From contig JNVV01000069.1 of the NCBI GenBank assembly GCA_000733355.1, forward strand, positions 119,180 through 183,179: a DNA stretch of 64,000 nt, in the 5' to 3' direction. The notes beneath the pieces are model-generated. The model searched no databases and was not told where the DNA came from. It worked only from the letters and a program-made list of their open reading frames with translations. Shown here piece by piece: positions 22,423-33,002 of this stretch. Each line of letters opens with the position of its first letter. Position 1 is the stretch's first letter. The translations under genes and the position numbers were made by a program. This DNA comes from Falciphora oryzae (taxonomy: Eukaryota > Ascomycota > Sordariomycetes > Magnaporthales > Magnaporthaceae).

Positions 22423-23924
22423 ATGGACCCCTGGAACGCAACCCACGGCTCCCCGGAGCTCAAGTTCGAGAACTCGCCCGCCGAGTCCTTCCTCTCGACC
22501 CCAGGTGACATGTACCCGTCGCTTTTCGGCGCCTCGGACGACGCCACCCTGAACCCCTCGGAGATGATGAGCCCTTCGTCATTGCACGAGGACCGTGACC
22601 AGGCCGAGCTGGACCTCCTGTCCGGCATCGCCGCCGACTCTGCTTCGACCGATCCCACAGCCGCGGCAACCCCCGCGGAGACCCCGAGCTCGGACAAGAA
22701 GCAGACCAAGAAGCGGAAGTCATGGGGTCAAGTCCTTCCAGAGCCAAAGACCAACCTGCCTCCAAGGTAATTAACCCACTGTGCCCTCGGCCGCATCAGC
22801 TAGTGTATCGGCTTGTGTTCGTTTCTGACATCTCCTGTTCCACCCACCAGGAAACGGGCCAAGACCGAGGACGAGAAGGAGCAGCGTAGGGTAGAGCGGG
22901 TCCTCCGCAACCGCCGAGCCGCTCAGTCATCAAGAGAGCGCAAGCGGCTCGAGGTCGAGGCCCTCGAGCAGCGCAACAAGCAGCTCGAGCAGAAGCTCGC
23001 ACAGTCCCAGGACATCATCATGTCTCTCTTTGAGAAGATCGAGAAGATGCGGACAGACAGCGGCGTCGTGTCACGGCAGACGCCCGTCACGCTCTCGCAG
23101 GAACTCTTCAGCTCCCATGATGCCCTGTCGGCGGTGATTTCAACAACCACGTCGCAGGAGAGGAAGCAGTCGCTCGTCGACGAGCTGCTCCGCTCCACTC
23201 AGTCTCAGACCACTGTCAACCCGGCGTCCATCTCGCCCGCCCTCAGCCCCGTCGCCGACGAGGCTCCGAGCCCTGCGCCGGAGCAGCTCGACGCGACAAG
23301 GGCCGCAACAACATCAGCGACGACCAGCGCAGACAAGATGGCTGCCGACGTCTCTCCCGACCTGACACAACATCCTGCCGAGGTGTTGTGCTCCGACCTG
23401 CAGTGTCGGTCGGCGGAGGCGTCGCAGCCCTCGCACCAGCCAGTGGTGGCCTCCTCCAGCAGGACCCCCTGGATGTCCCCAGCGCTGGCCCGCTCCTGGC
23501 AGCTCACGCTGCTGCTGACGTCGACGGCGGCGATCTTTTCGGCCTTCCAGCGGCCCTTGACGCTGATAGCTATGTCCTTGAAAGCGGACTTCTCGCTTCC
23601 CCCAACGGCTCTGATTTTGAACACGATTATCTGGCTGGTGACGCGGCCTTCCCTCTCGCGTCGTCGACGACAGGCTTCGACCTCTTCGACATCAACGAGT
23701 ACCTCAACAGCAACCTATCGGCCAACCCCGACGAGCCGCAGCAGCACTTTTCCGCTGCCGGCCCCTCGGCGGGCAACGGCAACATCATGGGCTTCGGCGT
23801 CGAGCTCAACCCCCTCGACGACCCTGAGGCTTCGCCTTCTCCGGAAGATCCTAACCTGCAGCCCCAGCTTGGCGCGTCCTCTATCGGATGCGACGTTGGC
23901 GGCCTTGCGGTTGGTGCAATCTGA
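22423..23924 (+). CDS. hacA: bZIP transcription factor of the unfolded protein response (Hac1/HacA)
   Basis: The induced form is 22423-22766, 22851-23377 and 23401-23924, 464 aa. The first junction is an ordinary 84-nt intron. The second removes 23 nt and moves translation into another frame, the hallmark of Ire1 processing. Residues about 115-180 form the bZIP: KRAKTEDEKEQRRVERVLRN, then RRAAQSSRERKRLE and a leucine-zipper-like coil. The shifted C-terminus contains SDFEHDYLAGDAAF and FDLFDINEYLNSNL, an acidic hydrophobic end typical of induced HacA. Without the 23-nt excision the frame runs on to 24354, giving a 615-aa product with a different tail. In the nucleus the induced protein activates chaperone and secretory-pathway genes. 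The start at 22423 begins MDPWNATHGSPELKFENSPA. Only the last splice needs Ire1 and tRNA ligase. Confidence 0.93.
23366..23409 (+). promoter_or_regulatory. Ire1 double hairpin with 23-nt unconventional intron (23378-23400)
   Basis: Hairpin 1 pairs 23366-23374 with 23382-23390 and shows a seven-base loop CTGCCGA (23375-23381). Hairpin 2 pairs 23393-23397 with 23405-23409 around loop CTGCAGT (23398-23404). Both fit the Ire1 consensus CNG|CNGN, with cleavage after the third loop base, at 23377 and 23400. The excised 23 nt is not a multiple of three and joins frame 1 to the frame encoding the conserved HacA tail. There is no GT-AG pair at these borders. Confidence 0.92.
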
Positions 23925-24354
23925 GGAGCGGCGCGGAGTCGACCGGGTCAACCGAGGGGCGGAGGGTCCCGACGTCGCCGAGTCTGAGATGGGCCATATC
24001 CCGTCCGGGACGGCAGGCAGAACAGGAGCCGCTGGCGCCTGGCTCAAAGGAGTCGCGCTACCGTCAAAGGAGGTACTGCTCACACTTGTGTGGGCCATCA
24101 AGGTTGAGGAGCGGATTCTCGACGTCCGCGCCCGGAAGAGATTCGGATCACCGGCGGCCTCGGTCATGGGGCCTGGTCGACTACCAACAAGCGTCGCCAA
24201 GATTGATGCATCACTAGCAGCATCACCAGATGCCAAAACTATTAACCACAAATTCGTGCTCACTAATCAGCACTCGAAGGCCAAAAGGGCCAGGGGGGAG
24301 CGGGACTTTGATGACATGTCGGCAGCTGGTGGGAAGCGCCGCCGCATGGGTTAA

Positions 24355-25000
24355 TATGGCCTCGTCTTCTGTCAGTGCGCTCGCGCTACTTTATCTTTTG
24401 CTTTTTTGTGTTGCTCTATTTTGACATGACGGGAAAGGATGGGGGGAATTGGTCGGAAGGGCACATCACCCATCATCGCGAACGGGGTGGAGACAATGGG
24501 ATGGCGTGGCGTCTGGGAAAAAAACAATACGAACCGGAACCGCCTCGGGCTCTTGACGGGCGTGGGGTTTGAGGAAAGGAACCTTGTATTACTATGTCAG
24601 CGAGCCAAACAAAAGGCCTTCGCTGAGTTGCTTTTATCAATGCTACCACATCTTTGGAGCTTCGGGTGTGCTTCGAGCATCTTTTGTCACAGAACTGGCC
24701 CCAGTGCACTTCACGATACACGTGACAAGCATGTGTCTGCTGCCCACCAGGGCTGCTGTCTACTTATGTTGGCTGTCTACATCTCGCGTCGGTAATTTGC
24801 AGTTGGATGGATGACGGACGCGCTCGATTCTAGAAGCTTGACAACATGGTACTTTGTATTAACTGGACGTAGGTTCCGCGACGATCCAGGATATCATCCT
24901 CGTGACGGGACAAAAGGAACAGGAAGAAGAGATAATAAGAAAATAAACGAAGAGAATCAAACTCGAACTCGTACACCAGACATACACAGCACTAAAAATA
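24355..25000. other. Spacer between the convergent hacA and pex16 genes
   Basis: Contains the hacA 3' region and the pex16 3' end. Only short unsupported ORFs occur. Confidence 0.5.
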
Positions 25001-26488
25001 CTAATCCGCCGTGCTGAAGTAATACGTTTCCCAAAGGTACTCGTAGTCGTCCAATATGCCCCCCACAAAGCCGGGGAGCCTCCTCCTCACGCCGCCGATG
25101 ACGCCCTTGACGACGCCCTCGTAGGCGGCGCCGCGCATGGCCCACCAGCCCAGGCCCCAGCCGCGGCGGCTCCACTCCTCCCGCTCGAGGGCCGTGGTCC
25201 GCAGGCTGCGGTCGCGGAGCTGGCGGGCGGCGACCGAGAGAGCGAGGCCCAGCGCCCAGGGCGCCCAGGGCGCCCAGGTGGCGGCGAGGGCGCCGCGGCC
25301 GCGCCCGGGCTTTGCGGCTCCTCCCGCCCTGCCGTCGGCCGCGCGGAGGGAGAAGTGCGCCAGGGCCGCGGCGTAGGCCAGGGGCGCGAGGATGTGCAGC
25401 ACCTCGGCGGCCTGGGCGGCGCCGGCCAGGGGGCGGAGCAGCTTCTGGGCGGGCTTGATGTCGTCGGCGGTGAGGACGCGCGAGAGCAGGTACGAGTTGA
25501 TGTCGGCGCTGTCGGGGAGCGACGGCAGGACCGAGCGGGTCCGGGGCATGTGCCAGTCCTTGGAGTGTGTTGGTGTCGCGCTGCCGTTCCCGAGCGCGTG
25601 GCCGTTCTGGAACCAGCTGGCGTCGCCATTGGCCGCCGCCGCCGCCGCTGCTGCTGCTGCTGTTCCGCTGGGTTCCTTGTGGCCGTCGTGGTCGTGGTCG
25701 TCTCTGAGCTCGGGCGGGATGACGTACTCGCCCCCGTCCGGCTCGTCGCCGTCGTCGGGGGGCGGGATGGGCTGGCGCTCGGGCAGGGCGGGCGTCAGGA
25801 GGGGCCTGCCGCGGGTGATGCGCAGCAGGATCAGCTTGCACAGGGCCTTGAACGCCTCGACGAGGACGACGAGGCGCCAACGCAGGCGGTCGTCGCCGCG
25901 GCGCCTGGCCGCCATCTCGACTAGCAGCTGAGTGTACTGGACGATCTGGAGCGCCCGCGCGACGCGCCGGTAGAGGGGCGACTTCTGCGACCAGAACGCG
26001 GTGTAGCGGGCGTGGATGGTCCTGTTGGGGGCGGGCGCCGTCTTCGAGGTTGGCGACGGGGGGCAGCCGAGGCCCGAGGGGGGGGAGCGGGAGGAGGAGG
26101 AGGAGGAGTCAGCCGAGGCGCGCTCCAGGAGGGAGTCGTGGTACATGGAGAGGAGCTGGACGCCAGAGTGGATGGCTTCCGAGGCGATCTCGGCGTCGCG
26201 GAAGCGGCCTGAGGGGAGGGGGACGCTTGTCAGCAATGGGCACAGCATACGCCGGTCAGACGGGGCACGCGGACCAGGAATAACATAGGTTAGCGATCGC
26301 AACGCGCTCTCGATCTGAGACACCTGGCTCTGGTTCTTGGCTATGAAGCTTGCGTATGTTTGCGGCAGCGACAGCACGGCGCGCACGCCGCCCGGCTTCC
26401 TCGCTGCTTTGGGGGTCTTGGTGGTGATTGTGGCGGCCTCTGCTGCCGGAGGCGAGGGGCCCTCGATTGGCGGCGCCGGCGCGGCCAT
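25001..26488 (-). CDS. pex16: Peroxisomal membrane biogenesis protein Pex16
   Basis: Read on the minus strand as 26488-26275 and 26208-25001, 473 aa. The 66-nt intron is a multiple of three with no stop, so the frame reads through it. Removing it joins SLTYVIP to GRFRDAEIASEAIHSG, the expected Pex16 wording. Further landmarks are FWSQKSPLYRRVARALQIVQ and VVLVEAFKALCKLILLRITR. The start at 26488 was preferred to an ATG 27 bp upstream because it sits in ACCATGGCC and begins MAAPAPP. Low-complexity inserts include a serine run near 26.1 kb and an alanine run from GCC/GCT codons near 25.65 kb. The protein acts at the ER and peroxisome membrane in membrane-protein insertion and peroxisome formation. 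It converges with hacA; the pairing is not functionally meaningful as far as can be seen. Confidence 0.93.
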   Translation of the reverse strand: MAAPAPPIEGPSPPAAEAATITTKTPKAARKPGGVRAVLSLPQTYASFIAKNQSQVSQIESALRSLTYVIPGPRAPSDRRMLCPLLTSVPLPSGRFRDAEIASEAIHSGVQLLSMYHDSLLERASADSSSSSSRSPPSGLGCPPSPTSKTAPAPNRTIHARYTAFWSQKSPLYRRVARALQIVQYTQLLVEMAARRRGDDRLRWRLVVLVEAFKALCKLILLRITRGRPLLTPALPERQPIPPPDDGDEPDGGEYVIPPELRDDHDHDGHKEPSGTAAAAAAAAAANGDASWFQNGHALGNGSATPTHSKDWHMPRTRSVLPSLPDSADINSYLLSRVLTADDIKPAQKLLRPLAGAAQAAEVLHILAPLAYAAALAHFSLRAADGRAGGAAKPGRGRGALAATWAPWAPWALGLALSVAARQLRDRSLRTTALEREEWSRRGWGLGWWAMRGAAYEGVVKGVIGGVRRRLPGFVGGILDDYEYLWETYYFSTAD

Positions 26489-27362
26489 GGTGCGAGCGGG
26501 AGAAGAGAAGAACACAAAGACACTCGCTAGTACGGAGCTATATATAGTGGGTTCGCTTGGGGGGTCACCTCTACGTGGTCGCCACTGATGCCGCTGTCGC
26601 TGTTGCCGTCGTTTGTCGCCGTCTGTAGATGCTAGGGGCTGTTTGTCGCTGTCTGTGGATGTTAGGGGCTAGACAGCTTTGCCGCATCGTTCATAAGGTG
26701 GTGTCTGGTTGACATGAGATTGCACGGGGGCTAGACTAGGCCACAGACCTACCTAAGCCTGGGGCGTAGCAATGAACCCCACCCGCCCCATCGAGTGGGA
26801 CCCAGCATAAATCGCCCGCGTTACGACACAAGACGCGAGGAGAAGCCGAGGCATGAACGGCCGCTTACCTGGTTTTGGAAGCAACTGATGGCAGGCAGAC
26901 TGTTAGTCTCTAAACAATGCACCTTCCACGTGAGTCCCTGTTCTTTCTCTGTCTACGACCATGTTGCAGACCGTACTGGCCACGGCTTTCGATTGGCCGA
27001 GACGAGGAAGCCCAGCCTGGCCCAGGCGAAAGCTCGGTCTCTGTCTCGCCAAGTCGTCGGATACTAGACGACCTCGACTCCTATCTCCGGGTTGGCGATC
27101 TAAAGATTGGTAATCTGGCTGGTGATTGATGTCCTCCGAGACTCCGGCGAGAAGAAAAGAGAAGATGTTTGCGATACTCTGGTGAGAGGAAGAGGGTGAG
27201 CAGATGTCCCGAAATTCCGGTAAGAGAATGGGGGAATAGATACCTGTATATAATGTGCTTCTGCGCTTGCCAGACAGGTAGGAGGGCTAGCAGGAAGACA
27301 CCAACAGTCAGCAGCAGACACAAATAAACGCTACACCCAGCCCCAGCACTAGCTAGTCCTCC
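26489..27362. other. Divergent spacer between pex16 and the GST gene
   Basis: Upstream regions of both genes. A GTCGCTGTCTGT-type motif recurs near 26.60-26.66 kb. No gene or RNA was recognised. Confidence 0.5.
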
Positions 27363-28325
27363 ATGGCCGAGACGATCAGGTTCTATACCAACCATGCCTG
27401 TCCTTGTACGAAGCCTGTTCCTGCTCCCGCTTCGCTAGCCTAGGCTAACAATCTTGGAAAAAAAAAAAAAAAAAAAGTTGCCCACCGCGTCCATATTGCC
27501 CTCGCCGAACTCGGTGTTCCTTTCGAGGAAGTCGTGGTAGACCTCAGCAAGCCAAAGTCTCCAGAGTTCCTCGCCGCGAACCCGGCCGGCCTCGTCCCCA
27601 CGCTGCGCTACCAGGGGGAGCACACCATCACCGAATCGGCCATTATTGCCCAAGTGCGTATATCGCCGCCCATGGGAGAGAAAGAGACACCGACGACGAC
27701 GGGGAGGGGCGGGACTTAACTAACAAACCTCGACCAAGTTCTTGGTCGACGCCCAGCCGGGGGGCGGCAGCAGCAACAACAACCCGCTGCTCCCCCCCTC
27801 GGGCTCGCCCGGGTCCGCCCTGGCCCGCGCCCGCATCGCCTTCTTCGCCGACACCTGGATGACCAGGCTCTTCCCTCTCTTCGCCAAGGCCCTGTACGGA
27901 GCCAAGTCCCTCCAAGAGGCCTCCGCGGCCGGGGCCGAGCTGAACGAGGGGATCAGGACCTGGCTCGAGCCCCTGCTTGCCGGGGCAGCCCCCTTCTTCG
28001 GCGGCAGCCAGAGACTCACAATGGCAGAGGTGTGGGAAAGCTTTGCGACCCTGTGCAGCCCATGTATAGACAGACTCTGGCTGACTCTGTGATCTTGTTC
28101 CCCTCGCCTCAGGTCTTGGTTGCCCCTTTCGCCCTCCGCGTCTTCGCCCTGCCCCAGGGCGGCGTCATGCCGTCTTCCACCAGCGACGGCCTGGAGGGCA
28201 AGGCTCCCAACTTCTACAGGTGGGCGCACGCCGTCATGAAGCACCCAAGCGTGAGCACCGTTTTTGAGAAAGGAAACGGGGTCGAGGCTACCCGAGAGCG
28301 TGTGGTGCCGATGCGAGGCTGGTAA
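27363..28325 (+). CDS. Glutathione S-transferase-like protein
   Basis: Four exons, 27363-27405, 27478-27653, 27739-28029 and 28113-28325, give 240 aa. The first junction rebuilds FYTNHACPF-AHRVHIALAELG, a thioredoxin-fold active-site region with Cys-Pro as in omega-type GSTs. The second exon ends with the glutathione-binding NPAGLVPTL and ITESAIIAQ. The helical C-terminal domain follows, with a Gly/Asn-rich insertion just after the N-domain. The protein probably conjugates or reduces thiol substrates in the cytosol. Odd point: the first intron (72 nt, GTACGA donor, GCTAAC branch-like site) has an unbroken run of A where a pyrimidine tract is usual before the 3' AG. The stop at 28323-28325 follows VVPMRGW. 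Confidence 0.85.
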
Positions 28326-28518
28326 GCCCTCGCTCTGTACGCTGTTCGGCCAGGGTTCAGGTCGGCTCCTTGGCCGGTTGGGGCGGCTGTTGTCATTGAC
28401 AATGAACTCGCGGCCGTGGATCTGACGTTCGGCATCATCGAGCTGCTGGATCCGGCTGAACTCCCCCCGATCTGGGCAAGCTTGGGCTTGCGAAGCTTGG
28501 CCAGGTGGCGCTTGCGTT

Positions 28519-28546
28519 CCCCCCTCCCCCTTCCCCCTTCCCCCTT
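28519..28546. repeat. CCCCCTT-type simple repeat
   Basis: A short run of C-rich units on the plus strand (CCCCCTT repeated about four times), lying in the tail of the DUF3435 pseudogene. Confidence 0.7.
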
Positions 28547-28933
28547 TTGGAAATCACGGCCCTCTCCCGACTTTTAAAAAGTAGGGCGTGCGCTTGCTTT
28601 GTGTATTTGACGAACAGGGGGTCTAGCTTGAATTCTTCGACCTGGGCAGGGGTAAGCGAGACCGGACGCCGGGTATCTTGTGACGAGCCATGGCTTGTGG
28701 CCTTCTTAAGCAGCTCGGTCTGGGGGCCATGGCGCGGTGGATGGCCCAGAGGTCGGCACAAACGCTGCGGTTGAGGTAGTTGGTTTGGTAGGTCTCCGAG
28801 TTGGCCGCATGGTCCATGACGAAGTTGCGGAGGGCCTCGCTCACTGGGGAGTAAACATGTTAGAAGAGCATATCCAGAAGACTATCTAGCACAGGAGACA
28901 GGGGGGATAGAGGATAGGAGACAGGGAGGACAG

Positions 28934-28989
28934 AGGACAGGAGACCAAGGACAGGAGACCAAGGACAGGAGACCAAGGACAGGAGACCA
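28934..28989. repeat. 14-bp minisatellite inside an intron of the DUF3435 gene
   Basis: The unit AGGACAGGAGACCA occurs four times without interruption and then in degraded form to about 29.02 kb. It lies between a GTACGT donor and a CCCAG acceptor (minus strand) of the recombinase gene. Other introns of the same gene hold different short repeats, such as GAGCCA/GACGAGCC-type units near 29.53-29.58 kb and GTGCCAGA-type units near 30.15-30.24 kb. Confidence 0.8.
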
Positions 28990-30560
28990 AGGACAGGATA
29001 CAGGAGACCAAGGACAGGATACCATAGACGTACCGGTCTCACCAAGGTCGTTGCCAGCCATATACCGCAGCGTGTAACAGATGGTATTGTTCTTAAACCC
29101 AAGTAGCTCGCCGATGCGCTTCACCCACGAGCTGACCACGGCCTGGGTCATGAGCTCGTCGGACGTGGCCCACCCCATAGGCGTTCTCCTGCACATCCGG
29201 AAGATGTACTGGTTCTCGATCCCCTACTTGAACCCCAGCTACAGTTCCTTGGCGCTAGGGTGCACCCGCAGCTCGCTCTGCATGTGGGGGTCGTCGTTAA
29301 GGCTGTCGGACTCGAAGGTTCGGTCGTGGAAGAGGATTGCCAGGAGGAAGACGTGTGGGCTGAGCAAGAGACTAGGGTCGTACATGATCTCGGGGATGAT
29401 GAACGGTTTGCTACTTTGGTCAGCATGGCCTGTCACGTCCAACTGACGGGTGCTAGGGACAAGGCACAGTCCAGAGGACAGTCGGGATAAACCGGGGCAT
29501 GGAGGGGACAGGCGAACGGGCCAGAGGATAACGAGCCAAAGAATGACGAGCCAGAGAAGGCGAGCCGGATGACAAGCCAAAGGAGATACAACAAGGATGG
29601 TTGTAGGAGATTGGCTATGGAAAGGGGCTGGGCAAGGAACTGTGGCGTAAGGGCCGGGACAAAAAAAAAAAAAAAGAAAACAGGACACCTAGAAGGCCTG
29701 GACAAGGAAAGCATCAGGGCATAAAGGTCGTGGCCGGAGCATGATTGCCGGGCCCGGGAGATAGAACATATGGAAGGACAGGACTTACACTGCCTTGGGA
29801 CCAAGGCATCGCTTGGTGTAGGCGACGGTCAGTTCGACCATAAGCCTCGCTGGGCCTTTGGGGCTCTTCGGGTCTCGGCGGGGTACACACGGATGTCTCG
29901 GTATCGCAGCTCCGGAACAGAGCGAGGCCGGGACCCCTGGGGTGTGCAAGGAGCAGGAGGAACAGGACGGCCAGAACACGGGCTTCGCCAATCTTGGATG
30001 CCTTCTCGGTCGTGCGCAGCGTCATGTCGATCCGCTGCTTGAGGTCGCCGAGGGTCATGACCCTGTTCTCGCGCTTCTTGTAGCTGAGCCTGTACTTGTT
30101 GCCAAGGTTGACGAGGGCCTGGTGGAGTTAGCAAAGTATCAGACGCGCGAGGTGCCAATGCCAGAGCAGCGTCGGTGCCAGAGCAAGGGGCAGACCCAGA
30201 GCAAGGTGTCAATGCCAGACCAAGGTGTCGGTGCCAGACGAAGGAGCAGATTCCAGAGAAAGGAACTGGGACCAGCCCACGGAGATAGGGTCTTACATTG
30301 TACATTAAGTTCTTCTTGATCTTGAGGTCAATCTTGCCATGGGTGGCTTTCTCAAGGCGAGACGGAAGCAACACCAGAAGGTGACGAGCGAGCTCCTCGA
30401 GCGGACCGGCCGCTTGAACTTGCCGGTTTTTCCTGTCCGCTGGCCTAGGCGCCAGTTGAGGAAGAAGAAGATCGTCTGGAAGTTGATCTCGTAACCTGGA
30501 AGTTATCTTGTAGTATCGCTGCTTCCAATCGGGCTTCTGGAGGACTTTGGTGCGGAATCT

Positions 30561-31899
30561 GTGGTTGTTAGTTTGAGTGGGCAGTAAGTACGTGGAGAGA
30601 GTGGAAGAACGAGAGACGTGGGAGGGAGAGACGTGGGAGAAGGAGGGCCAACTGATGCGTAACTGGCCGGTGATCTCCAGCCCTGGCGGATGGCTTGTGT
30701 AACGTGCGGGCGACCTCTGGCGATGAACCGTGACCCCGCGTCCTCGGCCGAGGTCTTCAAGGCCGTGCCGGGTGCCAACGAGTCCGTAGCCGGTCTCCAG
30801 GTGCAGGTCCCGTGAGTGACTGCCTCTGCGAGATCTTGGTCCGGTCCTGATTGTGAACGCCTCGGGGGAAGATAAATGGAGCCGCTTCTGGTCTTGGAGC
30901 ACAAAAGGTCATGGAGCTCGGGCCTGGCGAGGTAAGCTGCGTGCAAGTGCTTGGATGTTGCTTTGGCCGAGATGCGGATGGACTCTAACCTGCAAGCACT
31001 TAGGGTTTATCAGTACTGGAGGTCAATGTTTGCTCCCCAGTGAATGTCAGCTCGTAGACAGATGCTGGGGCAGGGTTTGGGGGCTTGGGTCGACAGCAGC
31101 AGGAGGGGCCGGACCTGTCTCTGGTCGACAGCTCCGGGCTAGCCACGGCCGAGTCGAGAGTCTGACGGGCGTGTGGGCGTAGAGGCGTAGAGGTGCGTTA
31201 AAAGTAGCGACACCGGCCGACGAGATGTTTGCGTTTGTAAATCTTGAAGGAAATACGCAAAATGTCTGCTAATGGATATGTTAAAGTGTCGCTGTCCTGC
31301 GACGATGCCTCAAGTTGATTCGAGCGTGGGGAGCTCAGGGTTGCAGCTCCGAGACTCCCAATGACGGAGCACTAACCCCCAGCCAGCCAATGTAAGCCGA
31401 GGCCCACATAAGCAGCTCCACTGTTTCCTTCCTTTAGAAAGCTCTTTGAGCGCAGAGAATGGTGACTGTCATTGTCTCGACCACGGAGTTTATCACGTCG
31501 ACTGCAGTATGGCCGTGCCGGCGGGCGCCTGGATCTAATTCTAGAAGCACGTCTCCCGCGAACGGTCCCCCATACCGCCCCGCCGTTGTACTCGAACAAC
31601 CCACCTACTAGGGACCCCATGCTCCAGGCAATCCAATCACAAATTTTTAAACGAGAAAAACCATCCCTATTCGAAAAGACACATCTCCCCTCACGGAATC
31701 CAGCACCACATTGATTGGGTTTCCTGTAAGTTGACTTTTGAATTTTACGTTGGGACGAGCCAGGATGGCCCTCCATATAGCGCGGGACCTGTCCTTGGGT
31801 CCTTACTTACTGATTAGACCTACGTATGCTTGACACGCTCCTACCAGGATTCGACCCCCGCCGTGGGTTGACGCAGTTCGTTCCAATTCCCCAATGATC
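30561..31899. other. Upstream region of the DUF3435 relic; no gene supported
   Basis: Minus-strand ORFs at 30.5-30.95 kb may include decayed N-terminal recombinase coding sequence but have no recognisable motif. Nothing was recognised from 30.95 to 31.9 kb. Confidence 0.4.
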
Positions 31900-33002
31900 T
31901 TAACCCTCAGCCTCCACCTTTGAATGCAGCGACGAGGCCGGATCACGCGCGTCAGCCGGGAAACCCTCAATCTCGGCGAAAAAGGCAAGCTGGCTCTTCC
32001 AGCCCGCCCAGTTCCCCTTGCTCCACGTCAAGCGGCACACATCATCGCCTAGCGCATCGGCAGTCAAGCAATGCTCGTAGACCCGGCGGCGCGCCCGGTC
32101 GTCGCCGAGCCAGTGCGAGGCCGCGATGAGATCGGCGGCCAACCTGACGGCCCCGCCGACCTTGCGCGCCGCGAGGTCCGGGTAGGTCGGGGATCAAGGC
32201 AGGATACAGAGAAGGGAGGTTTCACGGCCGCAGTTGATCAGGCCCGAGATGGTCAGGCGCGCGATAAAGGATTGCAGGTTGCTCCAGCGCAGCTGGGTTT
32301 CGCTCCCCGAGCGTTTCGACGTGAGAGAAAGGGTAGGAGAGTTCTTTATGGTGTAGATCATTGTTGGCGAGAGAGGCCCCCCGCCTAGGTAGGGTCTTGT
32401 CAAGCGTTACGAAAAGGCTTGCCTTCGGCTTCTCTGCGCAACTTTCCCGCCAGGTACTCGACGGATGTCTCTCCGAACGGCCACGGGGTAAAGGTCCGAG
32501 GGTGGATAACCTCGCCCGGCTCCGCTGGGTAATCACCATCCGGCACTTGATGCTTGGGCATGTCCCTAAGCTCGCACAAAAACTCGACGAGAGCGTCCTG
32601 GACAGGGTGTGCTGGAGGAAACGCCGAGCAGACCTTGGCGATCGAGGTGGTTATCATCTCCATCCATCTCCTGGGGCTGGGGCCGACGAGAGGCGGAGTC
32701 AGGCCCTGCTTTTCCTCCTCGGCAGTCAACCGGAACGGGGGATCCCGCTTCTGAAGCATGTCGAGTCTCCTGTTTGCTTCCACGATGACTGGAGCGTCCA
32801 TATCGGCTGCGGCTCGGGACGGCGTCGATGTCTGCGTGAGCAGTGCGTCCAGGATGCGCTTGTACGCAAGGTCCTCCGCATCGTTGTCTTCGTCAAACAG
32901 GCGAGGCTCGAAAGCGCGAGGGGCGGCTAAGAGACCTTGTGCAGCCTTAGTCGCGACCTGGAAAAGTGGGGAGGCGGGAAGATGGAACGATTTGCTACGC
33001 AA
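31900..33002 (-). CDS. DUF3632-like fungal protein, possibly interrupted
   Basis: A 200-aa frame starts at 33002 (MRSKSFHLPASPLFQ) and reads through WMEMITTSIAKVCSAFPP and YLAGKLRREAEGKPF to a stop at 32400. A GTAACG donor just before that stop and a CCCAG acceptor near 32.29 kb would join it to LRWSNLQSFIARLTISG. The final block, VRLAADLIAASHWLGDDRAR and WSKGNWAGWKSQLAFFAEIE, ends at a TAA at 31900-31902. The last two blocks share one frame but are separated by a TGA at 32194-32196, which is either intronic (a weak GTGAAA...CGCAAG pair exists) or a nonsense change of a CGA codon. Layout resembles fungal DUF3632 proteins, whose function is unknown. Splicing should be treated as provisional. 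Confidence 0.5.

Larger units (their letters stand above)
28435..30560 (-). pseudogene. DUF3435 tyrosine recombinase (Starship-captain-like), broken
   Basis: Blocks of a DUF3435 protein appear in order on the minus strand: RTKVLQKPDWKQRYYKITS near 30.55 kb; LGNKYRLSYKKRENRVMTLG, DLKQRIDMTLRTTEKASKI near 30.0 kb; RLMVELTVAYTKRCLGPKA near 29.83 kb; KPFIIPEIMYDPSLLLSPHV, FLLAILFHDRTFESDSL and GELLGFKNNTICYTLRYMAG in 29.05-29.41 kb; then SEALRNFVMDHAANSETYQT and NYLNRSVCADLWAIHRAM near 28.8 kb. The LRY, MDH and NYL elements fit the Arg, His and nucleophile Tyr of this family. Defects: TAG at 29239-29241 and at 29224-29226, a frame slip after AIHRAMAP (28.73 kb) and frame changes near 29.9 kb. Captains mobilise giant Starship elements; here the gene is dead and no cargo boundary was seen. 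The N-terminal limit is uncertain. Confidence 0.75.

Noticed and set aside
25355..25931. Two plus-strand ORFs of about 180-190 codons opposite pex16
   Set aside because: Antisense shadows of the Pex16 frame with low-complexity Val, Arg and Ala content.
31840..31865. GGTCGAATCC on the minus strand resembling a tRNA T-arm
   Set aside because: The neighbouring sequence does not pair as a T-stem, and no A-box lies at the right distance upstream.
28435..33002. A complete Starship giant transposon
   Set aside because: Only a broken captain-like gene is seen. No matching element borders were found, and the expected cargo side consists of core genes.
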